NCBI GenBank assembly: GCA_030544235.1
Contig: CM060462.1
Coordinates: 5,531,501 to 5,595,500 of the forward strand
DNA from: Lepturacanthus savala
Lineage: Eukaryota; Chordata; Actinopteri; Scombriformes; Trichiuridae
Direction of reading: 5' to 3'
DNA: 64,000 nucleotides
Below the pieces are notes generated by a model. That model saw only the letters and a program-made list of their open reading frames with translations, made no database searches and was not told where the DNA came from. Both the position numbers and the translations under genes were made by a program. Positions 23,201 to 38,200 of the stretch are shown one piece after another. Numbering within the stretch: the stretch's first letter is position 1; each line of letters starts with the position of its first letter.

Positions 23201-26200
23201 TGTTTACAGTTGGGAAATTAGAGAGCTAACAAATAAACATGATAAATCCTGCTCTGTTTAACAGTCAAATAACTCTCTGCTTTTGCTTACTTATGCAAAC
23301 CAGCAATAATCAGATAAACTGCATCCCATCTCTGATTTGATTTCATGCTCAGTGTCTTCTTAGTGAGGGGTTTCCATCAACCTGTAAGCTGTATTAATTT
23401 TGGTTTTACTCACTTCTACTTTTATCCCATTTTATGTGATTTATCTTTTTCAACAGGTGGATCCAGAAAAAAAAGAATACTGTTCAGAACTACAGTATGG
23501 AAATAAAAAGCAATGACCTCTATGCCCAGAAGACCATACTGCTATGTTTTTTTCTCCATTGTTCATTGCATTAGGATGATATAAAAATTGTGGATGGAGA
23601 CATATACACAGGCTGGTTGTAGAAATGGCTGGAGAAACATTAGCCAGCCGTCATATATAGCTCACTGCCTCCACTGGAGACAGCAACGCATCCTTACTTT
23701 CTTGTTAATAAAGGGCATACATGTTAGGACAAGCTAATATTATTGGTGTCACTAATAATGCTGTCTGGATCCACAGTCATGTTATTAGTGTATCATCCCT
23801 CTTCCTCCTACGTCACTCCAGTGAGTGTTTTGTGGTTGGTCAGTAACAGCAGCTGGATCATTAATGGTCATGTATTATCCTCCTGTGGGAGGGGGAAGCT
23901 AACTTAGCTAACATCTGACATTTTAATAACTTCAGATTTCTTTTTTTTTAACTTTTTTTTTTTATTACCTGGTTGTCCCTCAGCCTTTTGTCACTCAGAG
24001 AACAGCCAATCAGAAGAGAGGATAATGAATACTAACTGTTGAGCATTGTAAAATAACATTGGGTAAAGTTTTTGTTCTACAAAACATGTGCATTTAATAT
24101 GTTGTTTACAATTTCATTTTCTCTCATTCTTTCCACATTTTCTCTTCCATATTCTTTTCTTTCTGTTCCCCTACTCTTCCTCTCGCCCTTTGACCTCAGA
24201 TCACCATTTTGGAGATGGATAGAAAAGGCTTTTCATTGTGGCTGCTCCATTTGCTGATTGCAGCACCTGAAGTGGTGAAGATAATGGCCCAGTATTGGTG
24301 CAGCCCAGAGCAAGGGCATGAGGTGATGGTGTGCAGCTCCTGGTGTTATAGACAGAACATTATCTTCGCACTTCATCTATGTTAAGAGAGAGCCCCTTGC
24401 TCTCTCTGTCTCTCACCTGTCCAACAGTGCAGGGGGACGGTAGACGGGGGGAGGGTATTGGCGTCCAGTTGGAAGGCGCTGGCCAGTGTTTCCCATGCCA
24501 CACTCTGGCTGGCTGACAGGGGACCCCGTGACATGACCCTAAGGACCTTGCTGGAGATAACAAGGCATCATGATAAAACACAGATGCAATTAGTGGCAGG
24601 ATGACAGTCCACACAAAGCTGGAGTGCAGATACTGGCACATGCTAGTAGGAGAAGTGCATGCTGATGGCACCGGCTAGGAAGCTTTCTGTCCTCCCCAAG
24701 TCTTCTGCAGCCCTTCCCCACAGAGGGCAAATTTATATGCTGACTGCAGGCTAGAGTTTTTGTTCTTATGAGCAGATAGGTAGGAGGATTTGCTCTGGGA
24801 CACTGTAACAGACTCTGTGGGGCCTCAGAGAAAAAGACCCAGTCCCAATTCTTGCATTTGGCCCTACCCCTATTTTTGGAGTGCCCTTATTTGTAGTGGC
24901 CCCTCAGGGTAGGGGTTGAAATTACCTAGGAAATGGGCCAAAACACTATCAGCAGCGAGTTGATTGCAGTGATATATGTATATGAATATTTAAATGTAAA
25001 ATCACTGAAAATATGTAGAAAGGTCACAAATCAAATGAAGCACATTTAAATTTAAATAAATTTTAACTGCATCTTCTTAAATTTTAAACACAGATAATCT
25101 CCTGTGAACTACAGATTTCCAATAAAACCATCATGGCCATCAACTGTCAGCTTGAAAGACAGATTTCTGATATGCACTGACAGAAATAATAACTAAGCCT
25201 TAAAGTGCGGTTGATTGTTATCTTTTTTAAGGCGAACCTTTCTTATATACAACAATATAAATCATAATTAACAACAGCAAATGTTCCATGCAAGTGCCAT
25301 TTGAATTTCACAAGGTGTTTCTTGTCACCTTTGCTCCCTGTGTTTCTCGCCTTTGTTGAATGTGTTTCACCTGTGTCTTGTCTCTCTCACCTACCTGTAG
25401 TCTATAATTAGCTCTTGGTGTATTTAAATCCAGTTTTCTGTTCAGTCTGACTGCATGTGTTTTTGCATGTTACCATGCCTGTTCAGTTTGTACCAGCTTG
25501 CTTATGCTGTATAATTAAATTCACTTCATTTGATAAAGTCTGCCTGCTCTTTCCTGCATTTGGGCCCTATACTCCACCCCCTCCAACACACAACCATGAC
25601 AGACTTGCAAATATGAAACATGAAAGATTCTGATTCGCACATGAAGATACACGGAGAGTTCAAAGAACCTATTATAGTCTTTTTTAGCTTTAAAACTGAG
25701 ACCACTAGAGCCTCTGAAAAAGGGTTATGCATTACTCACATATGCTTTTTGAGTGTTAATGATTTCATATCAATCACAAAAGTATTTTACTGACATATAA
25801 ATGTTTAGCTTTTGATGTTTTTTGAAATGTTTAGTTTTTCTATCAATTTTGGCTCAGCTTTTTATGAAGGCATACAATTCTGCATAATTAATTAGCTTCT
25901 GCTTTGAGTGACAGGTGGCTCACCACAAGGTGGCTGCAGCACGGTCTCTGCTTGGCCCAACACAAGTCTACAAACCAATGGGTGACGTCACAGAGACTAC
26001 ATCCATTATTTATAGTCTATGGAAATGGCCAAGGGATACAACTGCGACTGGGCCAAAGACAGGAACACAGTAGCCACTACTGGCACCAGGCAAAGCCTCT
26101 CCAGATACAGCTGAAAAAAGAAAAAAATCCAATAGTATGAAAAGGGAACTTGGCTACTTCAGAGCATTCGTCTCAGTGGGCTCCCTGATTACAAATGGTC

Positions 26201-29200
26201 AGTTTGTAAAGTAGCTTTGGTGATTTCATTATTTAGTCAGAGCTCTTAAGTGCACACTTCTCAGCTATTCACACATCAGAGCAAGTTTAAGCTGAACTTG
26301 ATCCGGGGCGTGACACAATACAGCCTTCCCCGAGGTAGTTAACCTCTGAATTTTCCTGCATCTCAGATTTTGAATTCAGATGAAGTATAATGAAAACACG
26401 AATTCCATCTGATAATTACTGCTGATTTATCTCACTTTAAATTGCCATTAAAAGAACATGCCATGTGTTTGTATGTGTGCCCTCTGATCTGAGAGGATTT
26501 GTAGCAGGAACATGCCTTTATGTTCCTGTGTGTACATTTGTCATTTGTACATTGATCAATAAAGGGTTAGACCTCTATCTGCTAGGAGCTGTTTTCTACT
26601 GCAGTAGATGTGACATTGTCTGTAGTGTTGTGTTTCTCTCGGCTGTGTTGAATGAAAATCATCTCCTGCACCGTTACCTTGACGTCCTACCACAGAAATA
26701 CATGTGTAAGTTATGGTTGACTCTGTAGGCATTTAATAAATCCCTCTGTTTTCTCTTAGCCTAAGGTTTGGGAGATTTGCCTCTACCTCTGATGAAATCT
26801 TCGTTGCCTAGGTTTGATAAAACAGCGTGCCTCACCTAAATATAGCCACCTGCAACTACACAGCCCTAGTGTCAGTGATGTACTTGCAGTTTGCCTGCTA
26901 GCTGTGCTTAGCAAAGACAGCACCGTTATGACAGTTCATTGGAGCGAGTGACAACAAAAACAGGATTAACCCCTTTACACCATTTTTTTCCCCTTCCAGA
27001 CACTTAAATCTTGCTGTGTTGTGTTCGACTGGCTTGTTTGAAACCTAATAACTTATTTATGGGCAGTACCTTTTTTTTTGTTGTTACTGATGTTGTGATG
27101 TTGTTCTCCTGCTCATCGATAACAATTAATACAATAAAGTAATCAATTGTTCTTACTTTGGCTTTAAAAAAAAGTAGATGAATGTCTAAATGAACTGATT
27201 TAAGGTGGAATTATAGACTGTTGCACTAGGTTTACATGTACATATTAAACACCAATGTGTGGCAAATATATTTATGCTTTATTATGTTAAATTGGAAAGT
27301 GGTTTCTACAAAATAAATTAAATGGTTTCTAAAAAATGTCAACAATCAGTTGTGCTACTGTTCAGTGTTTAAGGGCTGAGTAATATAGTGATATTATATT
27401 TCTATTGTGATAGTAGATTTGTGATATTATTATATGGCATAAGTGTTGTCTTTTCCTGGTTTTAAAGGCCACATTACAGTAAAGTGATGTCATTTTCTGA
27501 ACTCCGCGGTCTGTTAGCTTTTCTATTACTCGCCTTTTCCCAGTAAGTCACTGAAAAGGAAACGCATAACATTCTATCTTATTTACAGTGCACATGATGT
27601 TGGCTGGCGGTGCCCTTATTGTAGCGTAGCACCAACCATCCTTCTGTTGTTCCCATTCAGTCAATTCGGTGTAGAATAAAGGGAGACACAGTTAAATTCT
27701 GCCTCGCACTTGTACCTGACATGACAGATGATCTGCTTGCAATACCACGCCATCACTCTCCCAGCATGGTAGCCAAGAGACAGACATCTCTACACATGCA
27801 TGCATGCATGCACAAAAAACATATACTCCCCGTTGCCTCCTCAATTTAAATATAGGCTACCCTGAGTGGTACGTGTGTGTCCACCCGGGGCTGTTTGTAG
27901 TGGCTCTCACAATCCCTTTCAGGTAGCTTGGCTGGCAGGGTGTGGAGGAAGAGAGAGGCTTATCTTGTAGCCATGCACTCTGAGGGTGACAACATGTTCC
28001 TGCTGTCCCTGGTCGCCCCACTGGAGAGCAGAGTGTGCTGTCGCTCCGTCCCTGCAGACAGCAAAATGTCAGGACTCCCTTCATCAGTACAGTGAACTCT
28101 CAGCACCATAACAAGTTAGGTGTGAGCTATTCTGATGCCTCGCTCTTTCGGTGTTTCCAATACTTCACGGTGTCTCAGCTCCTCATTTTTAATAGATCCT
28201 GTGACACACACGCCGCCGTTCAGCTGCTGCGCCGTCCTTTGCTTTCCATTCGAGAGTCAATTTGTCAATCAAGTCAATGTGTTATTTGAAATTCCCCACT
28301 GATCACATGCTCTAATTTCACACACAAGCTCTGGCTGTATTTCTTTTTGTTTTTATTTTATTTCTTTTTTTTTGCGATCACATGTTTTATTTTGATATCT
28401 TTTGTTTCCAGCTAAAAATGGCATAAAACGTCATGGCATCAGATATAAAATATCTGTTTCGCTACATATTTACATACACAGAATTTAAGATATTGACAGT
28501 GTTACTAGGATGTCTGACAGTTATGCAATAAAATACAAATAAAACCAGAATCATAAGAAGGATATCACCACACGTGATAGCACTCCTCTTTCATTTTATT
28601 TCCAAACAGGTGGTAAAACCAGCATGAGTCTGTGATTTAGGATGCACACAGGGAAATGGGACTGTTTAATACCTTTGAAATGTCCAGTTCACATGCTGCT
28701 CTGGCCCAACTGTATTTATAGAACAATGTTCTTCTATGTCAGGGTCCCAGTGCATACTAAAAAAAAGAACAGAAAAAGGATCCTTATTAGGTTTCGGTGG
28801 CCTGGCCTTCATTAGGACAAATGAAAATATGAAAAAGAGAGATCATGAGTCTCTACACATGCATGCATGCACACAAATGTTACCTTGGTGTTGTGATAGT
28901 ATTATTGTTTTTATTTTGCATGTACTGGAACATGTGTTCTGCTTCTTTTCTTATATTTGAAAAGATGCATTTGCGCAATGAGCATAGAGCAGCTGCTGTT
29001 GATTTTACCAATCCCCCACTGCTATAACAAGTCTTGCGCAAACAGGTGGCAGCAGTAGCTGTGTTCTGCCAAAGAGACATCCAGAGGTCTTAGACAGCAT
29101 TCTGTCTTCTTATACTTTCTTCCTCACTCCATCATCCTCTCTGACTTTTTTTCTGGGACTGAGCCGCATTTGCTGCAGGCTACAGTTATGGAATGTGGAC

Positions 29201-32200
29201 ACTCACTGACCTACTCTATTTAAGTACATGAACTGTGTGTTCATATCCCTGTAATATATATAATTATTTTTTGCCTAAAGCTTGAGCATCACATAGAACG
29301 GCACGATTTTGAAAAAATAACTTATTGCGATGAGATTTGCAATATAAGAGGGAATGATTATTTTGGCATCATTACTTTTATTTCAGTTAAAAAACATATT
29401 CAAATGATTGTGATAATGATTATAATGTGATTTTTACAGGGTCTGTTCCAAACAAAGATATATATGAAGGCATCAAAACTATGAATGAACACATGTTTAT
29501 GGTGTTATGTACTCAACAAAAAAGGTGAAATAACTGAAAACATGTTTTATATTCTAGTTTCATCAAAATTGTTCTGATTACTGCTTTGCACACTCTTGAC
29601 AATCTCTTGATGAGCTTCAAGAGGTCGTCACCTGAAATGGTTTTCACTTCATAGGTGTGCTGTATCAGGGTTAATCAGTGGAATTTGTTGCTTTATCAAT
29701 CAGAGCAAAAGGTGACTGTTTTGAAGAAACTAGAATATAAAACATGTTTTCGGTTATTTCACCTTTTTTGATAAGTACATAATCCACATGTGTTCATTCA
29801 TAGTTTTGATGCCTTCTCTATATTAAATCTGTAGAATGTGAGGTGTATGCGGCAGGATACCTCTGCAGTACCACCCACAATATATAATTTAAAATGAGAG
29901 TTTTGCCTTTAAAAACTATTATGCATCCTGCAATATAAAAATTGCAGTGGTCTTTATTGCGATTTCAATCAATTTTATTTAATTGTTCAGCTCGAATAGC
30001 AAAAAAAATGTTGGCGTTATCTTGAAGGAATATTCTAGTGTGCTCCCAATGATTAAGACCATTTACTAAGGATCGTAAATATTTTAATATTATTTTCAAC
30101 CAAGGTATTCCCAAATTTTGATTTTTAATTAATTTCCTACCTTCTTGTCAGTTATTGGTTTACGGGGCTGCATGAAAAAAAATGCAAAGAAAATTAAAAA
30201 ATGAAGATTAAAACATAATATCCGCTTTTATTCACTAAAGTTGCATTGGTATTGTTTGGTGCAGACATTTAAAATCAGTCTTCACTTACAACTATGTTGC
30301 TGCATAATGATAATGCGACTTTAACAACAGTGAAAGCAAAGTTTATGTTTGCTGTCATGGGTAAAACAAATAAATAAGAAAAAAATGGCTGCCTGGAAAA
30401 ACAGATAAAAAATTTAAACATGATAGTATGCTTTGAAAAAGTGCCGTTACTTTTGATTGTATTTTGTGGATTGCAGTAAAGAAGCTGCAGAGATGGAAAA
30501 ACAACACAGGAAAATAGATATTATATGTGGGTGACTCGTCACAGTTGACACAAACAGCAAAACAAAAGCAATAATTTGCAGCTGTTAGAGCAACTGAAAG
30601 AAAGTGATCATCATGTTCATTGCTGGTAGACCCTGTCAAGTGCTGGGAGCACTTACATCCTATTAATAAGCCGTGTAGCTTACACAAATGCACAGGCTAT
30701 CTGGCATTCATAATATTAGCGAACATGGAAATATGAAGAACAAATGTCATTACCTACGTTTGCATTTCTCCCTTTGAAGTTTTTCTTGTTCTCTGGAGCT
30801 TTCATTCTTAACATGAGCAAACACAGCGGTGGCAAGGTCTGTCTAAATATATCTCCACTTGACAACAAGCTGAAACTGTAGATACCCTTTTACTTTGAAG
30901 AATTCCAATTACTGTCACTGTTTCCTCATTTTGTGTATGTGTGTGCACGATCGGCCTGTATTTATGTATGCATGTGTGTAAGTGTGAGACGCTCTAGCAC
31001 ATTAAACTCACGTCTGCCTCTGCATTTTTTTCGCATGTCCCTTTGCCCTTGTTTTTCCTATCACGCTTGCACAAATAAACAAAATCATTAGCTGTGACCA
31101 AGCCTAAACCATTTAAATTATGTGGCAGTATTGATGGGAATATCATACCTACTTTACAAGATTAAGCTTATTTATTTATGTAGTGTTTCATCACAGGCAT
31201 GTCTCAAAGGACTTTAAAGGGTTCTTTTTAGATCTGACAAATCATCAATGAAAGAATAAACTTCACATCATCCAACAAAGAAAAAAAACAAAACGCAGAA
31301 AATCTCATGAGGGGGGAAAAAAAACTAGAACTGGACACCTTGGAAGTGAAAAGTTGTTTTTATCTTCATCTTTATGCTCTGCATGGCCTCAAATATGTCT
31401 CAAAGTGTTTGTAAAAAAGTCATTTGATAAGCAGAGATCAGAAGTCCTTTTGGACTTCAGATTTCAGATGTGCATACTGGTCCTGCAGAGTATCAGTTTT
31501 GTTGTAAACCGCATTTAATTAGAGTTATTTACTTCAGCACACCGTGGACCAACCATAAAATCAATAGGCATCATCTGCAACATAGAAGTGGAAGAGCAGT
31601 GATAACTTGCTGCAGTCTAGCTAGCCTGCAGTAAAAAATGCATCCCCTACCCCGATTATATATGTAGTATCCTCTCTTTTTTACTTCTTATGGTGCTGTC
31701 CTTGTAATTGCTTTTGCACAGAGACGGATCTTTATGGCCCAGTTAAAGGGGCGGTTGGTAAATTATCCAAGATCAGTGGCCCAGTGCACAATACAGATCC
31801 CTCTCATAGTGGAATCTATGAAGTATCCAGAATATATCACCCTTAACATAAAAGAACCAATCTGGATTCAATTACCAAGGCATCAGAAAGTGCAATTTAT
31901 ATCTAAACTCTCAGGCTTGGAAGATGGACGAGGTCGCAGTACAATTTGTAATTAACAGTTAACCCTTATTGACCTTGGAGTTGTGATTTACTGTCCAAAC
32001 ACAAATAGCTTGCACCACAAGCTGCCTGCTGGCATGATATGGAGTATATATATAATGTATACTTTATTACACCATCATTACATCATTATACTGTGCGTGT
32101 ATAAGCATGCTTTCCCTACCCATAAACAACACCCAAACTCACCTATGGCCAAAATAGGCTATGAAACACAAATATGTTGCAATACTGGTTGTTCATAAGG

Positions 32201-35200
32201 AAAAACAGCATCAGTCCATGATCGTGTGTTTAGATAGATAAACATGTCCAGTAATTGCAAACATCAGTCTGCATGTGTATTGCAAAAAAGTCACAATAAA
32301 AAGTTGCGATAAGATTAATCCATTCTGTTTCTCAAGAAGAGAATTGGAACAATAAGACTTGTAAACTCTAATATAACAATAAAGCAACAACAGAAATATA
32401 TGTGGGTAATTTGAGGTAATTTAATCCATGATGGTCTCAAGTATGCTCTTCATTGCAATATTGCTGTTTTCCACAGCTATATGGGCCCTCTCCTCCCATA
32501 GCCATTAGTAGGTGTAACCTTTGACCCATGACATCACTAACAAAACAAGATCTCAGCCCTCCTTTTGTGACATCCTCCATGCAGACTGTCTGATTCAACT
32601 TTAGAGCCAGCGGCTACAACATAAGTCTCTCAGCGCTGATTTTAAGCGACAGGAGCCACAAACCACAGAGAAACAAGGGATCTCCTTAACGATGCAGAAG
32701 CTGTCACAGGCAGCAAAACTGACCCCTCCGTGAGAAGGCAGCCGGCAACAAAAGATTCAAGGAAGCTGCAAACCAAAGCAGCCTTTTTCCCCCAGACTTG
32801 ATACATTAACTGGGCATATAGCAATAGTGAAGCAAAAGACTGATTAATTTTGTCAATGTGCAGAATATTTATTTGTTTTATTGTCTTTGTTTCTCTCTTA
32901 AGGAAAGAACTTGTGGTCCCAGCAGCCATGTTTAATTCTATACATATGTTTATAGTACCCTATTAGTTGACAGTTGACATATTGTGTGTTTTAAGCTTTA
33001 TACACACTGCTGTCCATATATGGAATTCTCTCTACAGCCAGCTTCTATGTCATCAAAAAAAAATAAATCTTCAAAATCCTTCATCCTTTACTAGCTATTG
33101 ATATAGTAATTTGGTTGTATTTTTTAGGCTAATTAATAATCAGGTTTCCAAACTGATAGTTTAGCATAATTTTTGAGACAGAATCAGACCACTGGCTATT
33201 ATTTTGGGTTGGTGCCCCAAGGCGTATGTAGATGACTCATCAACATTTAAGTACAATTTATTTATTTATTTATAATTTTTATATGATTCTTTCTGATAAT
33301 TATTAATTATTTCTGATAGCCAAAGTGAGTCACTACATTAGCTTTAGTTAACAATAATCAAGTATAACAGCATCAGTACTATGTACTCTATGAGTTAGCA
33401 GTGTTTGATTATCACAGAACCACCACAGAAACACATGAGCAGCGTCACATATTATATATAAGATTCAAATATTAGATACAATTTCTTTACAGAAAATGTT
33501 CCAATAATAAGATGTTGCTCTATTGATGTCCACACATGACATTTGTCTTCTGTGTTTGTTATATATTGTATAGGGAAAAGAGATCTACATACAGGATCTA
33601 TGTTATGCACAAAACAAAAAGAACTTGACTATGCTTTGGCTTCGGCATTGTCATAACATATATTTTTCCATTTCTCTCTCCACCAAGGTTTTACTGGGAC
33701 TTGACCATGCTGCTGTTGATGGTGGGCAACCTCATCATCATCCCTGTGGGAATCACGTTCTTCAAGGACGAGCACACGCCGCCCTGGATCGTGTTCAACG
33801 TGGTCTCTGACACCTTCTTCCTCATGGATCTGGTCCTCAACTTCAGGACGGGTATCGTCAAGGAGGACAACACAGAAATCATCCTGGACCCGCAGCAGAT
33901 CAAGATCAAGTACTTGCGGAGCTGGTTCGTGGTGGACTTCATCTCCTCCATCCCCGTGGACTACATCTTCCTCATCGTGGAGACGCGCATTGACTCAGAT
34001 TTCTATAAGACAGCGCGCGCCTTGCGGATTGTTCGCTTCACCAAGATCCTCAGCTTGCTGCGACTGCTGCGCCTCTCGAGACTCATTCGCTACATCCACC
34101 AATGGGAAGAGGTAGGAATGGCACCTCTGCATTGTTGAGAGGAAATCCCAATAACTTCCAGCTTCACTAAATGTTGCCCATATGCTGTGTATGATGAGCG
34201 CTCTTTGAGAAAACACTGATTTCAAGTGGATTCACACAGAGAGAAAAATAGCTTGGCAATCATACAAGCATACTATTTTATGACACTAGTAAAACTTCTA
34301 TTTCTAAATCCAATTATAACCGAAATAGTATTCCACTCCTAGGGAGCTTGTGTGAGTATGTTAGAAGAGGTCTTTACCTTCCCCTTTTCCCAGGAAAGGA
34401 AATATCTATAGATGCTGCTTCTGATTACATCCACCCTTGAAGGAGTGAAGAGGCCCCTTCGCTGTACCCCAGTCACCAATAAGTTGATGAAGATGAAGAT
34501 GTTGATTAGCATTTTTCTCTACGTGCCCATCGAGTTAGCAGTGGGACCACAGAGCCCCGAGCGGCATTTCTGCAATACAAGCATGATTATAATTGCAGCA
34601 ATAATTAGAAAAAGTTCCCATTGCTCACACTGGATGCAGCTTGTTGTTTAGTCTCAGAGGTAAAAGGTGCAAAATGAAGCATCAGAGACTCTGTTTGGAG
34701 TCAACAAGAAGGAAGTTCACTAGAGGATGATATGGAAAAAGTGCACTGGTTGGTTGAGGTTATATACAAGGTTATTTATGGACAAATACGTGGTTTTGGT
34801 AAAATAAAAATCATGTTTATTGGCTAATAAACACACAGGCATTGTATTCATTTTCTAACAAGAACATTCACAGTGAGTCCAATTCATACACCTCTACATA
34901 GTCTCTACATAGTAAAATGCTGTTTGTCAGCCCCCCCCCTTTTCTTCGAGGCATTATCAATTCAGGGTTGAGGCTTTAGTTCAGGGTTTAGGGACTAACA
35001 GTACTTTGACAGTATGTGTGCATGGACATAATACAAATGTTATACTGTAGCACCAGCCCTGTGTCACTCATTGTTGTACACACTGTTTATGCCTTTTCAT
35101 TTATTAGGCACCATGCATGTCTCCTGGAACATGAGCTTTGTGCCAAGTGACAAGTCTATAGATGTGCAGTGTAGTTGTGCCACTCCCTGCTTGTTATAGA

Positions 35201-38200
35201 TTTTATTTTTGTAGGTTATAAGTTTATAATTATCAATAGGCTTGTGCTTTCAAACATAGCTGTAGTTTTGTAGTGATTGGAGTCAATGGGGAATTACAGA
35301 TTTTGTTCAAACTTACATACAAATTAATTTAAGTAAAAATGTAATTCCCAAAACTATAAGTAAATTAGAGTAGACCTGCTCCAGGACAACAAAGAGGAAA
35401 ATATATTTAATTTTGTTCTGATACACCTTTAGCTCACAGAGCTTCATTTAGTGCATTTATATTATTGAAGCTAAGTATTATTTGTCTCCAACAAAACAAC
35501 CAGAGCACACATGAAATAGAGTCAGTGTGAGTACGGATTAGGTGTCTGTCTTTATCACAGACACCTATGTGTCTGCTGCTTATTAAACACACACAGCACA
35601 TTATTTAGAAAAAAATGCAAGCAAACCTTTAAATTATCATATGATTAAACACATACAAAAATAACACATTTCTAGAAATATATTCCTTGGCTTTCTATAT
35701 TCAATTTAACCAAGACGATTTTAAACAAAACGAATGTAATGTATTGTTCAAGGTCATAAGAAATATTCAGCAGGAACTCTGGGTATATGTATATGTATAT
35801 GCATGTGTGGTTATATTAACCGTGCAGGGTCTCTATGATACCATTTCAAAGAGAGGAGCAGTTCAAATGAAGCATTTGGGGAGAATTCCTTTGCCAGCCC
35901 GTGCCTCCATGTGTGCGTGCTGCTGGTTCCTCTGAGCACAAAATGAAGGCAGGGATACATGCAGTTCAGGCCAGGCCTTATTTGAATAGGGTCGACACGC
36001 TGGCAGTTGAGTTGTCACATGTTGTAAGGCAACGAAGGATGGAGAGAAAAGGAAAGAAGAAACAGAAAGAAAGAAAGAAATGCTTAATGTGCTTATATCC
36101 ACGGGCTGTTTGGGTGTAACCGACCAACTCCACCACCACCAGACTAGTACTATGTTTAGAACAAAGAAGGAAGAGCAATAACTCATATTTATGTCATTTA
36201 AACACTTGCAAGGACACTGTGGGGCTGTGATGTCTGCAGCATCTAAAAACCAGTGAAACAATCCCACAGAAAGAGGGGATATTACACTCACAGAGCCAGC
36301 TGCCATTTACATGTTTTGTGCGTGTGTGTGTGTGTGTGGCTTGCCTGATGAATGCTAGTTAGGCAGCCAGAGTGAAAGGCCACCTTTGCCTCAGCGCCAA
36401 TGTACTCCAGATGCAACCTCACAGAAATGTCATCTGCCACTGCAGAATAACTTGTCGCCCAGATCTTACCACCTGACTGACTTTTTGACTTTTCCTATTG
36501 ACAGCTACACTTCAGACAACGTGTATGTATCTCATCGCCATTTGAATATTTTGGTAACCCCTCACACTGCCCTTATACTCCAGTGTACTGCTTTATATAG
36601 AGCATTTGGAGGAAAGCTATACAGTCATTCTGTGTTCTCCTTTGCCTCATACCCAGTGTGTTCTTGCATTGCTTGCCGCTCCAAATATGGAACCTCAATG
36701 AGATGCACTTCTCCAACATGGCAGAAGCTTCAGAACCCTGTAATCTCCTCCAAAAAGACAAAGCGGATTTATTTTACTATATTTCACAAGTATCTGCAAG
36801 CTATAAATAGCCTTGCGCAAATTCATTTGGATTGTTATTGTTTGTGTTTCATTTTCTCCTCAGAAAAGGAGTCACACAGGGGACACTTATTCCGGGAAGT
36901 GAGACATGTTTTTTCTGGTCCTCACCGCAGTGCAAGCTTTTTAGGAATTCAAGAAAAGACAAAGGAATATAAATGGTATCTGTGCCGACAAGATTTGCAA
37001 TTCATACCAAAACCAAGCACATAATGGAGCTAATATAGATGAAGTGCCTCCTAAAGTAAAAGTGATATGACCTGCCATCTTCTTGAGTAGTAGTAGTTTA
37101 TCCCTGAAGGACCATTCAACCAGAACATCGTACTTTATTAAGTGTTTGTGGCCTCAACAAAGGCAAAGACTACTTTTTTTTTTAATAAATAATAACGTAC
37201 TTAAAAGATCATATCTGGGTTAATCTGGACTTATTTTGTCAAAAGGTGACTAAGCTAGTAATTTCCTGCTTCACATACTCACCTAGGTGATCCGTACTCT
37301 CACAGCTGTAGCTGTATCCAACACATCACTAATATGTTTTGTATTCCTTTGGGGAAATTCAGATAACTCCTACATATATGGTCAAGTCAAATATATAATA
37401 TTGTCAAAGAGATTTTACAAGTAAAATACCGACATGTCTGAGAGATATAAAGGTGCTGAATCTACTAATGCCTTCTCAGAGGCTAAAGAATTTTGTCTTT
37501 AGTGAGCCAGTAAACATTGCTTTTGTTGTGTGTGTGAAGAGCCAGGCCACGCCACCTGTGTTTATTTATTACAAGATGGCAGAGCATCTTTCTCTATTCA
37601 TTTTGGCACCGTGGATCGTTAAGATTGTACGGCTCAGCCCGCTCACATGGCTGAGTTCCCTTGGCCTCAGTTCTATGAAAGTACAGCTTGGATAAAGAAA
37701 GTAGATCATAATCCGACATCGGCAAACATGTAATCGCCTTGTGTATCGCGATCAATATACATGTCTATTGATGTACTGCATGTACATGAGTGCAGACATG
37801 CTTCGGTTGGCTCTGTTTACATGGGCTGTAATTGCATGTCCTTATAGCATACAGAGCCAATGGCTCAGACATGTTGGCACATCACTGTTGTAAGCGCCTT
37901 GTGCCTGGTGCTTGACCCCCCAAATGCTCCAGTGAGGCTGCCCAGAAGACAACAGAGGGGATTGTGGGTCAAAGCCAAGCTTAAATGTTTTCATATCAGT
38001 ATCAATATAGTATATTTGTTATAATTGAAGCTACGATGCAAACATTAAAATGATTGGATTTTCTTAGATATATTAGGATATGACTAATGCCCTCACCAAC
38101 ATATATTTTTGTACATTGATAACAGATGTGAATAGTTGTGCAATTGGCAGTAAATTCAGAATAGACGTGTTACAAAAATAATTCCTCACTCTGAAGTCTG

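Larger units (their letters stand above)
14272..33687 (+). other. hcn4: hcn4 intron 1 (19.4 kb)
   Basis: A very long GT-AG intron, as usual for HCN4. No nested gene was recognised on either strand. It contains the repeats listed separately: a TTAAAGG-type element (22055-22291), a short palindromic element (24835-24950), a GTGACGTCAC-type repeat (25900-26025), a nested transposon block (29297-29994) and degenerate TTTATTT/AAAGTGCTTT copies. The rest is AT-rich sequence with C and T homopolymers (for example 16121-16130 and 17936-17949). Cardiac enhancers would be expected in such an intron but cannot be identified from sequence alone. Confidence 0.8.
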
